Source of the DNA: Prescottella soli
GTDB lineage: Bacteria; Actinomycetota; Actinomycetes; Mycobacteriales; Mycobacteriaceae
Length of the DNA: 64,000 nucleotides
Assembly: GCF_040024445.1 (NCBI RefSeq)
Contig: NZ_CP157276.1
Coordinates: 3,596,001 to 3,660,000, forward strand
Direction: 5' to 3'
The translations under genes and the position numbers were made by a program. The notes beneath the pieces were generated by a model that saw nothing but the letters and a program-made list of their open reading frames with translations, did no database searches and was not told the origin of the DNA. Numbering within the stretch: position 1 is the stretch's first letter; each line of letters opens with the position of its first letter. Of the stretch, positions 1 to 7,783 are shown in pieces.

Positions 1-780
1 GTCGATGGCCACCAGCGTGGCCCGGTCGATCAGCTCGAGCAGGCTCGGCCCGATCCCCGCCCGCACCACGGCGGCGACGGCGTCCGCGGCCGCGCGCAGC
101 GACCCGAAGCTGCCGACGATCGTCGCCGGTTCCCGGGGCGGGCGCGGACGCAGGCGAACGGTCGCGCTGGTGACGATCCCCAGGGTGCCCTCGGAGCCGA
201 CCATCAGGCCCGTGAGGTCGTAGCCGGCGACGCCCTTGACGGTGCGGTGTCCGGTCCGCAGGATCCGGCCGTCGGCCAGCACCACCTCGAGTCCGAGCAC
301 CGAGTCCCGGGTGACGCCGTACTTGACGCAGCGCAGCCCGCCGGCGTTCGTGGCGATGTTTCCGCCGATCGTGGAGATCTGGTAGCTGCTGGGATCGGGG
401 GCGTACATCAGCCCGTGCTCGGCCGCCGCGCGATCGAGGTCGGCGTTCACCACGCCGGCCTGCACCACCGCGAGCTGATCCGCGGCGTTCAGCTCGACGA
501 TGGTCCGCATGGCGGCGGTCGACACCACGAGACAGTCGTCGATCGCGGTGGCGCCGCCGGCCAGACCGCTTCCCGCACCGCGGGGGACCACCGGAACACG
601 ATGGGCAGTAGCCCATTTCATCGCCACGGCGACATCGTCGGTGGAGTCCGCGATCAGCACGGCGAGGGGTCGGCCCGGTATCGCGAGGTGCGCCTCGTCC
701 CGTGTGTAGGCGTCCATGACGTCGGGATCGGTGACGAGTCGACTCGAGCCGAGGGCATCGGCGAGCGCGGTGAGGGACAT
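1..780 (-). CDS. FAD-linked oxidase, GlcD/D-2-hydroxyacid dehydrogenase type (3' end outside window)
   Basis: The reading frame stays open for 260 codons from an ATG at 780 to the window edge, so the C-terminus is missing. The visible part is a PCMH-type FAD-binding domain: 'PRGAGSGLAGGA' near residue 50 and 'GGNIATNAGGLRCVKYG' near residue 120 are the FAD-pyrophosphate segments of the glycolate oxidase GlcD/D-lactate dehydrogenase family, which oxidises 2-hydroxyacids to 2-oxoacids. It lies 21 nt after the aminotransferase gene in the hutH operon. A 2-hydroxyacid such as imidazole-lactate is a plausible substrate, but this is inferred from context only. Confidence 0.88.
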   Translation of the reverse strand, partial: MSLTALADALGSSRLVTDPDVMDAYTRDEAHLAIPGRPLAVLIADSTDDVAVAMKWATAHRVPVVPRGAGSGLAGGATAIDDCLVVSTAAMRTIVELNAADQLAVVQAGVVNADLDRAAAEHGLMYAPDPSSYQISTIGGNIATNAGGLRCVKYGVTRDSVLGLEVVLADGRILRTGHRTVKGVAGYDLTGLMVGSEGTLGIVTSATVRLRPRPPREPATIVGSFGSLRAAADAVAAVVRAGIGPSLLELIDRATLVAID

Positions 781-801
781 CGGTGTTCCTTGTCTCGGCG
801 G

Positions 802-1881
802 TCAGTGATCGGTTGCGCGTCCGCGCAGTTCGTCGACGGCGGCGAGCACCGCGTCCTCGGCGTCGCGTTCGCCGACGGTCACCCGCACGCCCTCGCCGGC
901 GAAGGTGCGGACGGAGACCCCGTGCGCCACGCAGGCCTCGTCGAGTGCCGTGGCCCCGTCGCCCACCGGAATCCAGACGAAGTTGCCTCCGCTGGAAGGA
1001 GTTTCGATTCCCAGGGCGGCGAGCTCCGATCGGAGGTGTCGGCGTCCCGAGTGTACCGACTCCACGATCCGCGCGGTGTGCCCGGAGTCGGCGAGCGCGG
1101 CGCACGCCGCGGCCTCGGCGACCGAGCTCAGCCCGAACGGCGGCGCGGCGGCGTGCAGCGGGGCGGCCACGGCGGAGTCGGCGATCGCGTATCCCACGCG
1201 CAGGCCCGCGAGCCCGTAGGCCTTCGAGAAGGTCCGCAGCACCACCACGTTCGGGTACTCCCGGAGCAGTGCCACGCCGTCGACCTGCTCGACGGCGAAC
1301 TCCCGGTAGGCCTCGTCGAGGATCACCAGGACATCGGACGGCACGCTGTCCAGGAGTCGTCGCAGCTCGGTCTCGGTGAGTTCGGTGCCCGTCGGATTGT
1401 TCGGGTTGCACACCAGGACGGCGCGGGTGCGGGGTGTCACCGCCGCTACCATCGCATCGACGTCGTGGCGGTGCTGCGCGTCGAGAGGCACCGGAACCGC
1501 TGTGGCACCGGCGATCCCGATGAGGATGGGGTACGCCTCGTAGCTGCGCCACGCGTGGACCACCTCGGTGCCGGGTCCCGTGAACGCCGTGAGGACCTGC
1601 TGCAGCAGCGACAGCGAACCGGCGCCCGTCAGCACCGCGTCGGCGGGCACGGACAGCCGCTCGGCCAGGGCCGCCACCAGGTCGTCGGCGAACAGCGTCG
1701 GGTACAGGTGTCCGTGCGCGCCCGTGCGGGCGATCGCCTCGACGACGGCCGGGGAGGGGGCGACGGTGGACTCGTTGCTCGACGCGCGCCAGCGGACCGT
1801 CGCCGCACCCGAGGCCCTCGAATACGCGGGCAGCGCCTCGATCTCGGGACGCGCGCGGGGCAGGGCGATCGGGCGGGTCAC
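802..1881 (-). CDS. HisC-like class I/II aminotransferase
   Basis: This is a 359-aa fold-type I PLP aminotransferase of the histidinol-phosphate/aromatic aminotransferase family. The PLP lysine lies in 'SKAYGLAGLRVGY'; 'NPNNPTG' and 'DEAYREF' are the other family motifs. The GTG start overlaps the hutH stop (GTGA), so translation is probably coupled. Placed between a histidine ammonia-lyase and a 2-hydroxyacid oxidase, it more likely interconverts an aromatic amino acid (histidine or phenylalanine) with its 2-oxoacid than makes histidine. No histidine biosynthesis genes are nearby. The exact substrate cannot be read from the sequence. Confidence 0.88.
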   Translation of the reverse strand: MTRPIALPRARPEIEALPAYSRASGAATVRWRASSNESTVAPSPAVVEAIARTGAHGHLYPTLFADDLVAALAERLSVPADAVLTGAGSLSLLQQVLTAFTGPGTEVVHAWRSYEAYPILIGIAGATAVPVPLDAQHRHDVDAMVAAVTPRTRAVLVCNPNNPTGTELTETELRRLLDSVPSDVLVILDEAYREFAVEQVDGVALLREYPNVVVLRTFSKAYGLAGLRVGYAIADSAVAAPLHAAAPPFGLSSVAEAAACAALADSGHTARIVESVHSGRRHLRSELAALGIETPSSGGNFVWIPVGDGATALDEACVAHGVSVRTFAGEGVRVTVGERDAEDAVLAAVDELRGRATDH

Positions 1882-3431
1882 TGCAGGGTTCCGATCTCGC
1901 GCTCGACGGCGGCGACCAGCGCGCCCGACGCCGCGAGCGCGACCGCGTGTTCGATCTCCGGCGCGAGGAACCGGTCGGTGCCCGGACCGGGGACGCGCTC
2001 GCGGAGCGTACGGACCACCGCACCCGTTCCGGGTGCCGGCAGCAGCGGGGATCGCAGATCGATTCCCCGTGCTGCGGTGAGGATTTCGATGGCAAGCACG
2101 CGGGTGAGACCGTCCAGGGCGCGGCGCAGCTTCCGGGCGCCGGACCAGCCCATCGAGACGTGGTCCTCCTGCATCGCGGAGGACGGGATCGAGTCGACAC
2201 TGGCCGGTGCGGCCGCGCGCTTGAGCTCGGAGACCACCGCGGCCTGGGTGTACTGGGCGATCATGAGTCCGCTGTCCACGCCGGGGTCGTCGGCGAGGAA
2301 GGGCGGCAGACCGTGGTTGCGGGAGACGTCGAGGAACCGGTCGGTGCGGCGCTCGCTGATGCTCGCGACGTCCGCCGCCACGATCGCGAGGAAGTCGAGG
2401 ACGTAGGCCACGGGGGCGCCGTGGAAGTTGCCGTTCGACTCCACCCGGCCGTCGAGCGTGACGACGGGGTTGTCGACCGCGGACGCGAGTTCGCGGTTCG
2501 CCACCGTGCGGGCGTGCTCGACGGTGTCACGCGCGCCGCCGGCCACCTGCGGCGCGCAGCGCAGCGAGTAGGCGTCCTGCACGCGGGTGTCCTCGGGTCC
2601 GGCGTGGCTCGCGACGATCGGGGAGTCGGCGAGGAGCCGGGACATGTTGGCGGCCGCCGCGGCCTGACCGGGATGCGGGCGCAGCGCCTGCAGGTCGGCG
2701 GCGAACACCCGGTCGGTGCCCAGCAACCCCTCGACGCTCATCGCGGCCGCGATGTCGGCCAGCTTGAGCAGGTGGTCGAGATCGGTGACGGCGAGCGCGA
2801 GCTGGCCCAGCATCCCGTCGGTGCCGTTGATGAGCGCGAGGCCCTCCTTCTCGGCGAGGACGACGGGGGTGAGGCCGTGCTCGGCGAGCGCGGCGGCCGC
2901 GTCCACGAGCCGACCGTCCGCGGTGCGGACCGTGCCCTCCCCGGTCACCGCGAGGGCGACGTGCGCGAGCGGCGCGAGGTCGCCCGAGCAGCCGAGGCTG
3001 CCGAACTCGTGGACCACCGGGGTGATCCCCGCGGTGAGCAGGTCGGCGTAGGCCTGCGCCACCTCGGGGCGCACGCCGGTGCGGCCGGTGGCGAGCGTGG
3101 ACAGCCGCAGCAGCATCAGCGCGCGGACGACCTCGCGTTCCACCTCGGGGCCGGAGCCTGCCGCGTGCGAGCGAACCAGGCTGCGCTGCAGCTGGGTCCG
3201 CAGCTCCTGCGGAATGTGGCGGGTGGCCAGGGCGCCGAAGCCCGTCGAGACGCCGTACACCGGGCGGGGGTCGGCCGCGAGGTCCTCGATGCGGCGGCGG
3301 GAACGTGCGATCTCGGCGAGGGCGTCGTCGGTGATGCGCACGCCGTGGCCGCGGCGTGCGACGTCGACGACGTCCTGGATGGAGACGGGTCCGAGGCCGA
3401 CGGCGACGGTGGACTGGGCGGTGAGGGTCAT
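1878..3431 (-). CDS. hutH: Histidine ammonia-lyase
   Basis: This 517-aa protein converts L-histidine to urocanate and ammonia, the first step of Hut catabolism. The MIO triad is C148-S149-G150 in 'FGSLGCSGDLAPLAH'; Cys instead of the textbook Ala is, as I recall, common in actinobacterial HutH. The active-site Tyr (Y59, 'VYGVSTGFG'), 'NGTDG', 'QDAYSLR', 'GNFHG' and 'EDHVSMG' are all present, and the selectivity pair Ser-His ('VRSHAAG') is the histidine type. I chose ATG 3431 because the protein then begins at the usual place; upstream in-frame starts run into the palindromic operators. It is downstream of an IclR gene and first of three genes. Confidence 0.92.
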   Translation of the reverse strand: MTLTAQSTVAVGLGPVSIQDVVDVARRGHGVRITDDALAEIARSRRRIEDLAADPRPVYGVSTGFGALATRHIPQELRTQLQRSLVRSHAAGSGPEVEREVVRALMLLRLSTLATGRTGVRPEVAQAYADLLTAGITPVVHEFGSLGCSGDLAPLAHVALAVTGEGTVRTADGRLVDAAAALAEHGLTPVVLAEKEGLALINGTDGMLGQLALAVTDLDHLLKLADIAAAMSVEGLLGTDRVFAADLQALRPHPGQAAAAANMSRLLADSPIVASHAGPEDTRVQDAYSLRCAPQVAGGARDTVEHARTVANRELASAVDNPVVTLDGRVESNGNFHGAPVAYVLDFLAIVAADVASISERRTDRFLDVSRNHGLPPFLADDPGVDSGLMIAQYTQAAVVSELKRAAAPASVDSIPSSAMQEDHVSMGWSGARKLRRALDGLTRVLAIEILTAARGIDLRSPLLPAPGTGAVVRTLRERVPGPGTDRFLAPEIEHAVALAASGALVAAVEREIGTLQ

Positions 3432-3492
3432 GGAGGCTCCGGGAGGCGGGAACGGCCCGGCGGTCGGGTATGAGCGGGCCGCGAATGAGTGT

Positions 3493-3528
3493 GTCTCGTA
3501 TACGAGACCATAGTCTCGTATGTAAGAC
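3493..3528. promoter_or_regulatory. Tandem IclR-type operator boxes upstream of hutH
   Basis: GTCTCGTATACGAGAC (3493-3508) is a perfect 16-bp palindrome. Twenty base pairs further on, GTCTCGTATGTAAGAC (3513-3528) is an imperfect copy. A third, near-perfect copy lies in front of the iclR gene at 4414. Their placement before hutH and before the regulator suggests that the adjacent IclR protein controls both. Binding itself is inferred. Confidence 0.75.
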
Positions 3529-3574
3529 AAGCGGGGGCGCCAACTGCCGGAAGGGGCGTGGTGGCCGAGCGGGC

Positions 3575-4363
3575 TCAGGCCTCCATCGACTCTTCGAGCA
3601 TTCGATCGCTGAGGCTGTCCGAGAAGTGGGCGGCGGCGTCGGTGACCAGTCGGGCCAGGTCGGTGGTCGATTCCTCGGTGCGCGAGCCGGTCAGATAGGC
3701 GAGGCCCAGCGCGGCGACCGGCCGCCCGTCCCGCGTGACGACGGGACTCGCGATACAGGTCACGCCGTTGGTGGTGGAGTCGCGCTCCACCGCGTAGCCC
3801 AGCTCACGATCCGTGCGCAGCAGCGCCCGCAGGTCGTCGAGCGACGTGGGGCCCTCACCGGTGCGCGTGGGCCAGCTGTAGCCCGCGTACAGCGCGCTGA
3901 GCTGCTCGGGGTCGAGACGGGCGAGGATCGACCGTCCGACGGCCGTCAGATGCGCCGGCAGTCGCGTGCCCACCTCCGTCACGAGGCGCACGCCGGGCTT
4001 GAGCGGCTCGCGCTTGTCCAGGTAGATCACGTCGGTGCCCTGCAGAACCGCCAGGTGCGAGGTCTCGTCCGCGGCCTGCGTGAGGGCGACCATGTGGCGT
4101 TGCCCCTCACGATGCAGCGGACCGGAGCGCATGTACGACGCCCCCACCTCGAACGCGGAGACGCCGAGCGTCCACGCCCGCTGATCGGGCCAGTACGCGA
4201 CGAAGCGCCGGTCCCGCATCACGTTGAGCAGGTGGTGCGTGGTGCTCTTGGGGAGATCCAGTGCGCTCGAGATCTCGGTCGCGGCCATCGGCACGCCGCG
4301 GCGGGCGAGCAGGTCGAGCACGTCGAGCACTCGCTCCGCGGACTTGACCCGGCTCGTCGACAT
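3575..4363 (-). CDS. IclR-family regulator of the hutH operon
   Basis: The 262-aa protein has an N-terminal winged helix ('SAERVLDVLDLLARRGVPMAATEISSAL' region, residues about 7-65, given here only in outline) and a C-terminal IclR effector domain with 'HLTAVGRSILA' and 'GVTCIASPV'. IclR proteins sense small catabolic effectors. The gene lies 143 nt upstream of hutH on the same strand. Matching palindromes precede both genes, so autoregulation and control of hutH are likely. Confidence 0.9.
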   Translation of the reverse strand: MSTSRVKSAERVLDVLDLLARRGVPMAATEISSALDLPKSTTHHLLNVMRDRRFVAYWPDQRAWTLGVSAFEVGASYMRSGPLHREGQRHMVALTQAADETSHLAVLQGTDVIYLDKREPLKPGVRLVTEVGTRLPAHLTAVGRSILARLDPEQLSALYAGYSWPTRTGEGPTSLDDLRALLRTDRELGYAVERDSTTNGVTCIASPVVTRDGRPVAALGLAYLTGSRTEESTTDLARLVTDAAAHFSDSLSDRMLEESMEA

Positions 4364-4413
4364 CGAACGTCCCCTTCTGATCCCGGCCCGATCGGCCGGC
4401 GTGCCGCGTCATT

Positions 4414-4429
4414 GTCTCGGATACGAGAC
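4414..4429. promoter_or_regulatory. IclR-type operator box before iclR
   Basis: GTCTCGGATACGAGAC differs from the perfect hutH box (3493-3508) at one base. It lies 51 bp upstream of the iclR start codon, which fits autoregulation. Confidence 0.7.
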
Positions 4430-4445
4430 CGCGGCACCAAACTTC

Positions 4446-5144
4446 TCAGTTCGGGCTGTCTCCGGTGGGTGACGGGGTGGTGCGGCCCAGTTCGGCGGAC
4501 AGTCGCGCGCAGCGCTCGACGAGCACCTGTCCGTGCTGGGCGCAGAGGTCGTCGTCGAGGCGGAACGTGGGCCCGACGACGCTCAGCGCCCCCACGATCC
4601 GGCCGATGGCGTCGTAGATCGGGGCGGCAACACCGGTCGAGTGGTCCTCGATCGTGTCGTGGGCGATGGCGTAGCCGTGCGCACCCACCTCGCCGAGCAG
4701 CGCCGCGCCGACCGCGGTTCCCCGCAGCGGCACCGTCTGCCCCACCCATCCCATGTGCCGGATGGCGTGGGTGCCCTCGATCTGTCCCATGTACAACGCC
4801 GTGCCCCGAGGCCCGGGAGCCGACAGGTATGTCGACTCCCGGGTGATCTCGGCGATCTCGGCCATGGCCGGCTGCGCGCGGACGAGTAGCTGGTTGTCCG
4901 CGATGGCCTTCGCGCCGATCTGCAGCAGCCGCGGACCGACTCGGTAGACGTTGTCCTCGCCGCGGAGGACGAACTCGGTCTGCTCGAGGCTGCGGATCAG
5001 GCGCAGCGCCGTGCTGGTCGCCAGATCGGTCGTCTTCGCCGCGTCGGCGAGGGTCAGCCCGCCGTGCTCGATGATCGCGCCGAGCAGTTCGAAGGTGCGA
5101 CTGACACTGCGTGTCACGTCACCGGGGGCCATGTTGTCTCCCAT
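4446..5144 (-). CDS. IclR-family regulator (acyl-CoA dehydrogenase/CoA-transferase operon)
   Basis: The 232-aa protein shows an IclR winged helix ('VSRTFELLGAIIEHGGLTL', 'TSTALRLIRSLEQ') and an effector domain ('GTAVGAALLGEVGAHGYA', 'GVAAPIYDAIGRIVGALSV'). The ATG at 5144 was chosen; ATG 5132 is an alternative 4 codons inside. It follows the CaiB gene by 38 nt and is probably the last gene of the acyl-CoA dehydrogenase operon. It differs clearly from the IclR at 3575, and its effector is unknown. Confidence 0.88.
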   Translation of the reverse strand: MGDNMAPGDVTRSVSRTFELLGAIIEHGGLTLADAAKTTDLATSTALRLIRSLEQTEFVLRGEDNVYRVGPRLLQIGAKAIADNQLLVRAQPAMAEIAEITRESTYLSAPGPRGTALYMGQIEGTHAIRHMGWVGQTVPLRGTAVGAALLGEVGAHGYAIAHDTIEDHSTGVAAPIYDAIGRIVGALSVVGPTFRLDDDLCAQHGQVLVERCARLSAELGRTTPSPTGDSPN

Positions 5145-5182
5145 GCCGAGGGCGTCGACCGCACGGTCGACCGTGCGTGAAT

Positions 5183-6337
5183 CTATCGCGCCCGCGCCTC
5201 GCCGAGAATCTCGTCGTGGTGCTCGTCGAGCAGCGGGCTGCGCCGCACTGCCGGACGCGTGCTCTCGCCGAACACGACCGGCTGCCGGACGTAGGACACC
5301 GTACCTGCTGCCGGGTGCTCGAACGACTCGACGACGCCGCGGTACCGGGCCTGCTCCGACCCGAGTGCCTGCTCGACGTTCCACACCTCCGAACCGGCCA
5401 GCCCGGCCGCATCCAGCAGCTCGAGGACCTGGGCGACCGTCCGGCCCGCGGCCCACGCCTCGATCTCCTTGCGCAGAGCGGGCTCGTTCTCGGTGCGCAG
5501 CGCGTCCTCCATGAACCGGGGATCGGTGATCAGTTCCTCGCGGCCCATGGTTCGGGCCAGCGTCTGGAAGCCCTTCTCGCTCGCGATCGCGAGCACGAAG
5601 AGGCCGTCGTCGGCGCGGTAGGTGTCGAACGGGGTCGAGACCGGGTGCCGGTTCCCGACGCGCTTGGGCGTGACGCCGGACGCCTGCAGCTGGCTGTGCG
5701 CGGTGGGCAGCATCGCGAGCATGCTGTCGAACATCGCGACGTCGAGGTGCTGACCCTCACCGGTGGTGCGGGCGGCCAGCAGCGCGGTGCTGATGCCCCA
5801 CGCGGCGAAGACGCCGGTGATGGTGTCGCCGAACGATTCGCCCAGACGCGTGGGACCGGACTCCTCGGTGCCGGTGATGCTCATGACGCCGGACAGGGCC
5901 TGGACCACCAGGTCGTAGGCCGCGGCGCCCGCCATCGGACCCTTCTGGCCGAAGCCGGAGATCGACGCGTAGACGATCCGCGGGTTGCGGGCCCGCGCGG
6001 CCTCGTAGTCGATGCCCAGCCGGGTGGTGACACCGGGGCGGAAGTTCTCGACGACGACGTCGGCGTCGGCGATCAACTGCAGCAACGACTCTCGGTCCTC
6101 GGGGTCCTTGAGGTCGAGCGCGATCGAGCGCTTGCCGCGGTTGAGGACGTTGAAGTAGATGCTCTCGCCGTCCCGGAACGGGCCGAGGTGCCGAGAATCC
6201 TCGCCGGCCTTCGACTCGATCTTCACGACGTCGGCGCCGGCGTCGGCGAGCAGGGCGGTGCAGAACGGTCCCGCGAGAACACGGGAGAGGTCGACGACGC
6301 GGATGCCGTCGAGCGGGGGGAGTGCGGGGGTGGTCAT
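5183..6337 (-). CDS. CaiB/BaiF family (class III) CoA-transferase
   Basis: The 384-aa protein begins 'PLDGIRVVDLSRVLAGPFC' and contains 'GADVVKIE', 'NRGKRSIALDLK', 'VENFRPG' and 'YASISGFGQKGP', all family hallmarks. The acyl-accepting Asp is in 'AAYDLVVQALSG'. It moves CoA between carboxylic acids. Its position 14 nt after an acyl-CoA dehydrogenase suggests it activates a dicarboxylic or branched acid whose CoA ester is then oxidised, as in glutarate catabolism. That substrate is a guess. An open frame continues far upstream of ATG 6337 but does not resemble the family. Confidence 0.9.
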   Translation of the reverse strand: MTTPALPPLDGIRVVDLSRVLAGPFCTALLADAGADVVKIESKAGEDSRHLGPFRDGESIYFNVLNRGKRSIALDLKDPEDRESLLQLIADADVVVENFRPGVTTRLGIDYEAARARNPRIVYASISGFGQKGPMAGAAAYDLVVQALSGVMSITGTEESGPTRLGESFGDTITGVFAAWGISTALLAARTTGEGQHLDVAMFDSMLAMLPTAHSQLQASGVTPKRVGNRHPVSTPFDTYRADDGLFVLAIASEKGFQTLARTMGREELITDPRFMEDALRTENEPALRKEIEAWAAGRTVAQVLELLDAAGLAGSEVWNVEQALGSEQARYRGVVESFEHPAAGTVSYVRQPVVFGESTRPAVRRSPLLDEHHDEILGEARAR

Positions 6338-6351
6338 GGCCGCCTCGTCTC

Positions 6352-7515
6352 TCAGTACTCGGTGGAACGGATCGACGGGGCGTTGCCCGCGATGGTGAGG
6401 AGCTGGATCTGCGAGGTGCCCTCGAAGATCCGCAGGATCCGGCAGTCGCGGTACAGCCGCTCGATCTCCGACTCGCGCATGAAGCCGGCGCCGCCGTGGA
6501 TCTGGACGACGTTGTCGACGATCGAGAAGCAGGCCTCGGTCGCGACGTACTTCGAGATCGATGCGGCGCGACGCAGGTCCTGTCCGGCGTCCTTGACGTC
6601 GGAGGCCCAGTCGGCGGTCACGCGCGACGACACCAGCTTGGCGTCGCATTCGCCCAGCAGCAGCTGGATGGCCTGGAACTCGGCGATCGGGTGGCCGAAC
6701 TGCTTGCGCTCGGAGGCGTACTCGCGTCCGAGTTCCCAAGCGCGGAGCGCGATTCCGTTGGCCATCGCGGCGACGTCGATGCGGGCGCGATTGAGTGCGG
6801 TGAGCGCGATGTTGCCGCCGCGTCCCTCGGTGCCGATCACGGCGTCGTGCGGGAGCACCACGTCGTCGAGGTACACGGTGTAGGTGGGCGCCGAGCGGAT
6901 GCCCATCTTGTCCTGCGGCTCGGAGTAGCTGATGCCGGGCGTGCCCTTCGGGACCGCGAAGGCGGTGATGCCCCGGAACCCGGCGGAGGGGTCGGTCTTG
7001 GCGAACAGCACGACCAGGTCGGCCTCGCGGGCGTTGGAGATGAAGGTCTTGGAACCGGACAGGTGCCAGCCGTCGTCCTCGCGGCGCGCGACGGTGCGCA
7101 TCGAGGCGATGTCCGAGCCCGCGTCGGGCTCGGTGAGCGCGAAGCCGGCGAGGACCTCGCCGGAGGCCAGTCCGGGCAGCCAGCGCTTCTTCTGCTCCTC
7201 GGTGCCGCCGACGAGGATCGGCTCGAGGCCCAGGTAGTGGGCGGTGTAGATCGACGCGAGCGCGGCGTCGGCGCGGGCGACCTCCTCGATGGCGACGAGC
7301 TGGGCGCGCGTGGACAGGCCGAGTCCGCCGAACTCCTCCGGGACGGAGATGCCCATCAGGTCCTGCTCGGCGAGGCGCCGCATCAGCTGGGCGGGGAACT
7401 CCTTGGACTCGTCGCGCTCGGCGGCGCCGGGAAGGATCTCCGCGTTCGCGAAAGCGCGCACGGTGCTGCGGAATTCGGTCAGGTCGAGGGCGTCGTCGAG
7501 TGTCTGAGCGGTCAC
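6352..7515 (-). CDS. Acyl-CoA dehydrogenase
   Basis: This 387-aa FAD enzyme introduces a 2,3-double bond into an acyl-CoA. 'FALTEPDAGSDIASM' binds FAD/substrate, 'YASERKQFGHPI' and 'QIHGGAGFMRE' are family signatures, and 'RIFEGTSQIQ' carries the usual catalytic Glu. It is the first gene of an operon with a CoA-transferase and an IclR regulator. A short/branched-chain or glutaryl-CoA type is possible; sequence alone does not decide. Confidence 0.92.
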   Translation of the reverse strand: MTAQTLDDALDLTEFRSTVRAFANAEILPGAAERDESKEFPAQLMRRLAEQDLMGISVPEEFGGLGLSTRAQLVAIEEVARADAALASIYTAHYLGLEPILVGGTEEQKKRWLPGLASGEVLAGFALTEPDAGSDIASMRTVARREDDGWHLSGSKTFISNAREADLVVLFAKTDPSAGFRGITAFAVPKGTPGISYSEPQDKMGIRSAPTYTVYLDDVVLPHDAVIGTEGRGGNIALTALNRARIDVAAMANGIALRAWELGREYASERKQFGHPIAEFQAIQLLLGECDAKLVSSRVTADWASDVKDAGQDLRRAASISKYVATEACFSIVDNVVQIHGGAGFMRESEIERLYRDCRILRIFEGTSQIQLLTIAGNAPSIRSTEY

Positions 7516-7547
7516 GGGAACTCCTGGGGGAACGAGAGGGGGAATCG

Positions 7548-7587
7548 CTAGATTTCATCTAGTGGAAGTCAATTGCCACCTAGTGGC
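7548..7587. promoter_or_regulatory. Candidate operator upstream of the acyl-CoA dehydrogenase operon
   Basis: Two inverted repeats lie 33-72 bp upstream of the start at 7515: CTAG-N7-CTAG (7548-7562) and GCCAC-CTA-GTGGC (7575-7587). Their spacing fits a promoter-proximal repressor site, probably for the operon's own IclR protein, but they do not match the boxes at 3493. Confidence 0.4.
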
Positions 7588-7666
7588 ATGCGATGACTAT
7601 CGCATCCGGTCGCGTCATTTGTCCAGGGGGAGTCGACTGTCGTTCCTCGACCCCGGAAACGACGAC

Positions 7667-7709
7667 GAGCGGCAACGCGCAGGGGGGATCGTCCTGCGCG
7701 TTGCCGCTC
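7667..7709. terminator. Strong hairpin downstream of hutU copy 1
   Basis: GAGCGGCAACGCGCAGG (7667-7683) pairs perfectly with 7693-7709 across a 9-nt loop, giving 17 bp. There is no T-tract, which is usual for actinobacterial terminators. It separates the acyl-CoA dehydrogenase promoter from the 3' end of hutU. Confidence 0.75.
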
Positions 7710-7740
7710 GCCGCGGAGCCGACGTCAGTGCCGCCGGTTC

Positions 7741-7766
7741 GGGCTCACGCTGGTCGTCGTGAGCCC
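7741..7766. terminator. Second hairpin 3' of hutU copy 1
   Basis: GGGCTCACG (7741-7749) pairs with CGTGAGCCC (7758-7766) over an 8-nt loop. It lies 18 bp past the hutU stop codon and would be the first terminator that hutU transcription meets. Confidence 0.65.
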
Positions 7767-7783
7767 TTGTTCAGGTGTGAGGA

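Noticed and set aside
1878-3530. A longer hutH reading from upstream starts near 3530
   Set aside because: The extra N-terminal codons would translate the palindromic operator boxes; HutH proteins normally begin close to the sequence encoded at 3431.
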